Position numbers and translations under genes: made by a program
In this document: in pieces, positions 5,452 to 6,420 of the stretch
How positions within the stretch are numbered: the first letter of the stretch is position 1
How the letters are laid out: each line of letters starts with the position of its first letter
The notes under the pieces: model-generated
Databases searched by the model: none
What the model saw: only the letters and a program-made list of their open reading frames with translations
Told to the model about the DNA's origin: nothing
Origin: Acidobacteriota bacterium
GTDB lineage: Bacteria; Acidobacteriota; Vicinamibacteria; Vicinamibacterales; UBA2999
Direction: 5' to 3'
DNA: 6,420 nucleotides
NCBI GenBank assembly: GCA_013813075.1
Contig: JACCSI010000091.1
Location: forward strand, 1 to 6,420

Positions 5452-6293
5452 TGTCCCTTCAGGAGCGAATCGGGTTGCAGTACGCCGCGGGGTCCGACGC
5501 GGACAAGACCGCCGCGCGCCAGGCGTTTGCGGAACTGCGTGGTGCGTTGAGTGCGGGGGACGTGCGGGCGGCCGAGCCCGATGGCACCGTGGCGTCGGGT
5601 TGGCGCGTCAACACGTGGGTGAAGCAGGGGATTCTGCTGGGCTTTCGCTTTGGCGACCTCGTTGATATGTCGGTCGATCGCGGCCGCTTGCCGTTTTACG
5701 ACAAGGACACGATGCCGCTGAAGCAGCCGGGCACCGCCGCCGGCATCCGCATCGTCCCCGGGGGCTCGGCGATCCGCGAAGGCGCATATGTGGCGCGCGG
5801 CGTGATCTGCATGCCGCCGATGTACATCAATATCGGGGCGTACGTTGGTGAAGGCACGTTGATCGACTCACACGCGCTGGTGGGGTCGTGCGCGCAGATT
5901 GGGAGTCGCGTCCACATCAGCGCCGCGGCGCAGATTGGCGGCGTCATCGAACCGGTGGGCGCGTTGCCCGTCATTATTGAAGACGATGTGCTTATCGGCG
6001 GCAACACGGGGATCTATGAAGGTGCCGTGATCAAGGCGCGCGCGGTCATTGCCGCCGGTACCGTGCTGACCGGCTCCACGCCGATCTACGATTTGCCGAA
6101 CGGCACGATTATCAGGCCCGACGCCGGGCAACCTCTGGTCGTGCCGGAAGGCGCGGTCGTAGTGCCCGGTTCGCGTGCGGTCACCGTCGGCGCCGGCCGC
6201 GACTGGGGGCTCTCGCTGGCGACGCCGGTGATCGTGAAGTATCGCGACGACAAGACCGACGCGCGCACGGAGCTCGAGGCGTGGATCCGGTAG
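5451..6293 (+). CDS. dapD: Tetrahydrodipicolinate N-succinyltransferase
   Basis: Transfers succinyl from succinyl-CoA to tetrahydrodipicolinate, giving N-succinyl-2-amino-6-oxopimelate and committing the cell to the succinylase branch. The protein has 280 residues, close to the 274 of E. coli DapD. A helical N-terminal domain (about 1-95, with WVKQGILLGFRF at 56-67) is followed by a left-handed beta helix of hexapeptide repeats (about 100-245), seen in IREGAYVARG, INIGAYVGEGTLID, VGSCAQIGSRVHI and DDVLIGGNTGIYEGAVI. Asp139 (GTLIDSHA) and Glu190 (GIYEGAVI) match the residues reported as catalytic in DapD enzymes. The C-terminal strand PVIVKYRDDKT also fits. The reading frame is open far upstream within dapA (to 4971), but that extension is an out-of-frame reading of dapA. 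I set the start at 5451, where ATG shares one base with the dapA TGA. GGAG lies 13 nt upstream, a little far, so coupling to dapA translation is likely. Confidence 0.95.
   Translation: MSLQERIGLQYAAGSDADKTAARQAFAELRGALSAGDVRAAEPDGTVASGWRVNTWVKQGILLGFRFGDLVDMSVDRGRLPFYDKDTMPLKQPGTAAGIRIVPGGSAIREGAYVARGVICMPPMYINIGAYVGEGTLIDSHALVGSCAQIGSRVHISAAAQIGGVIEPVGALPVIIEDDVLIGGNTGIYEGAVIKARAVIAAGTVLTGSTPIYDLPNGTIIRPDAGQPLVVPEGAVVVPGSRAVTVGAGRDWGLSLATPVIVKYRDDKTDARTELEAWIR
6269..6272 (+). promoter_or_regulatory. Ribosome binding site supporting a GTG start for the M20 gene
   Basis: GGAG followed by 8 nt and GTG at 6281. It lies within the last codons of dapD. There is no ATG in this frame in the visible part of the next gene, so this site decides the start. 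Confidence 0.5.
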
Positions 6294-6420
6294 ATCCGAT
6301 CACGCTCGCGCGGCAACTGATCGACATCGATTCGACCACAGGCCGAGAGGCAGAAGTCGCATCGGTGCTCGCGGCTTATTTGCGTGTGCGCGGGTATTCG
6401 GTACTCGAGCAGCCGCTGCC
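6281..6420 (+). CDS. dapE: M20-family peptidase, N-terminal fragment; probable succinyl-diaminopimelate desuccinylase
   Basis: Only the first 46 codons are in the window; the gene continues past the edge. The visible protein starts VDPVDPITLARQLIDIDST and continues TGREAEVASVLAAYLRVRGYSVLEQPLP. The LIDIDSTTGRE block (13-23) and the following helix and G-Y-V strand are the typical N-terminus of M20 zinc aminoacylases (DapE, ArgE, carboxypeptidase G2 group). The zinc ligands that would confirm catalysis lie beyond position 6420. Directly after dapD, the most economical role is DapE, which hydrolyses N-succinyl-LL-DAP to LL-DAP and succinate. ArgE-like or other M20 members look the same over this stretch, so the symbol rests mainly on context. 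The GTG start overlaps the dapD end by 13 nt and has a well-spaced GGAG. Confidence 0.7.
   Translation, partial: MDPVDPITLARQLIDIDSTTGREAEVASVLAAYLRVRGYSVLEQPL

Noticed and set aside
1..6420. CRISPR arrays, tRNA or rRNA genes, insertion sequences, prophage or defence genes
   Set aside because: No regularly spaced repeats, cloverleaf-like segments, transposase or integrase motifs or terminal inverted repeats were seen. Apart from the divergent pair, the window is a conventional biosynthetic operon.

Overview
This GC-rich window holds a compact lysine/diaminopimelate (DAP) biosynthesis operon on the + strand and a short divergent gene pair on the - strand. The operon reads asd, lysC, dapB, dapA, dapD and the start of an M20 peptidase that is probably dapE. 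The pair encodes a six-pass membrane protein followed by a small winged-helix regulator. The gene content indicates a Gram-negative-type bacterium using the succinylase branch of DAP synthesis. High GC, a regulator/membrane-protein pair of this kind and the sequence style suggest Acidobacteriota (perhaps Vicinamibacteria). That placement is an impression and was not tested.

Layout. Positions 21-383 (-) encode a 120-residue winged-helix regulator. Positions 384-555 are a short spacer with no convincing gene. Positions 556-1161 (-) encode the 201-residue membrane protein. Positions 1162-1299 are a dense divergent control region. It has a near-consensus promoter for the - strand pair, a consensus -10 box placed so close to asd that the asd mRNA is probably leaderless, and a perfect 9-1-9 bp palindrome between them that would cover both -35 regions. 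Positions 1300-6420 are the operon: asd/lysC abut with no spacer, lysC/dapB and dapA/dapD share TGATG junctions, dapB/dapA are separated by 61 nt with a good ribosome binding site before dapA, and the last gene starts at a GTG inside the end of dapD.

How the genes work together. LysC phosphorylates aspartate and Asd reduces aspartyl phosphate to aspartate semialdehyde. DapA condenses this with pyruvate, DapB reduces the product to tetrahydrodipicolinate, and DapD succinylates it. The terminal peptidase would later remove the succinyl group to give LL-DAP for peptidoglycan and lysine. The succinyl-DAP aminotransferase, DapF and LysA are not in the window. The aspartokinase keeps most residues of the lysine-binding ACT site of the E. 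coli LysC type, so feedback control by lysine is likely. There is no room for a lysine riboswitch if the asd transcript is leaderless.

The enzymes are familiar families. The part most worth attention is the control region at 1158-1300, which physically ties an uncharacterised regulator/membrane pair to the DAP operon.
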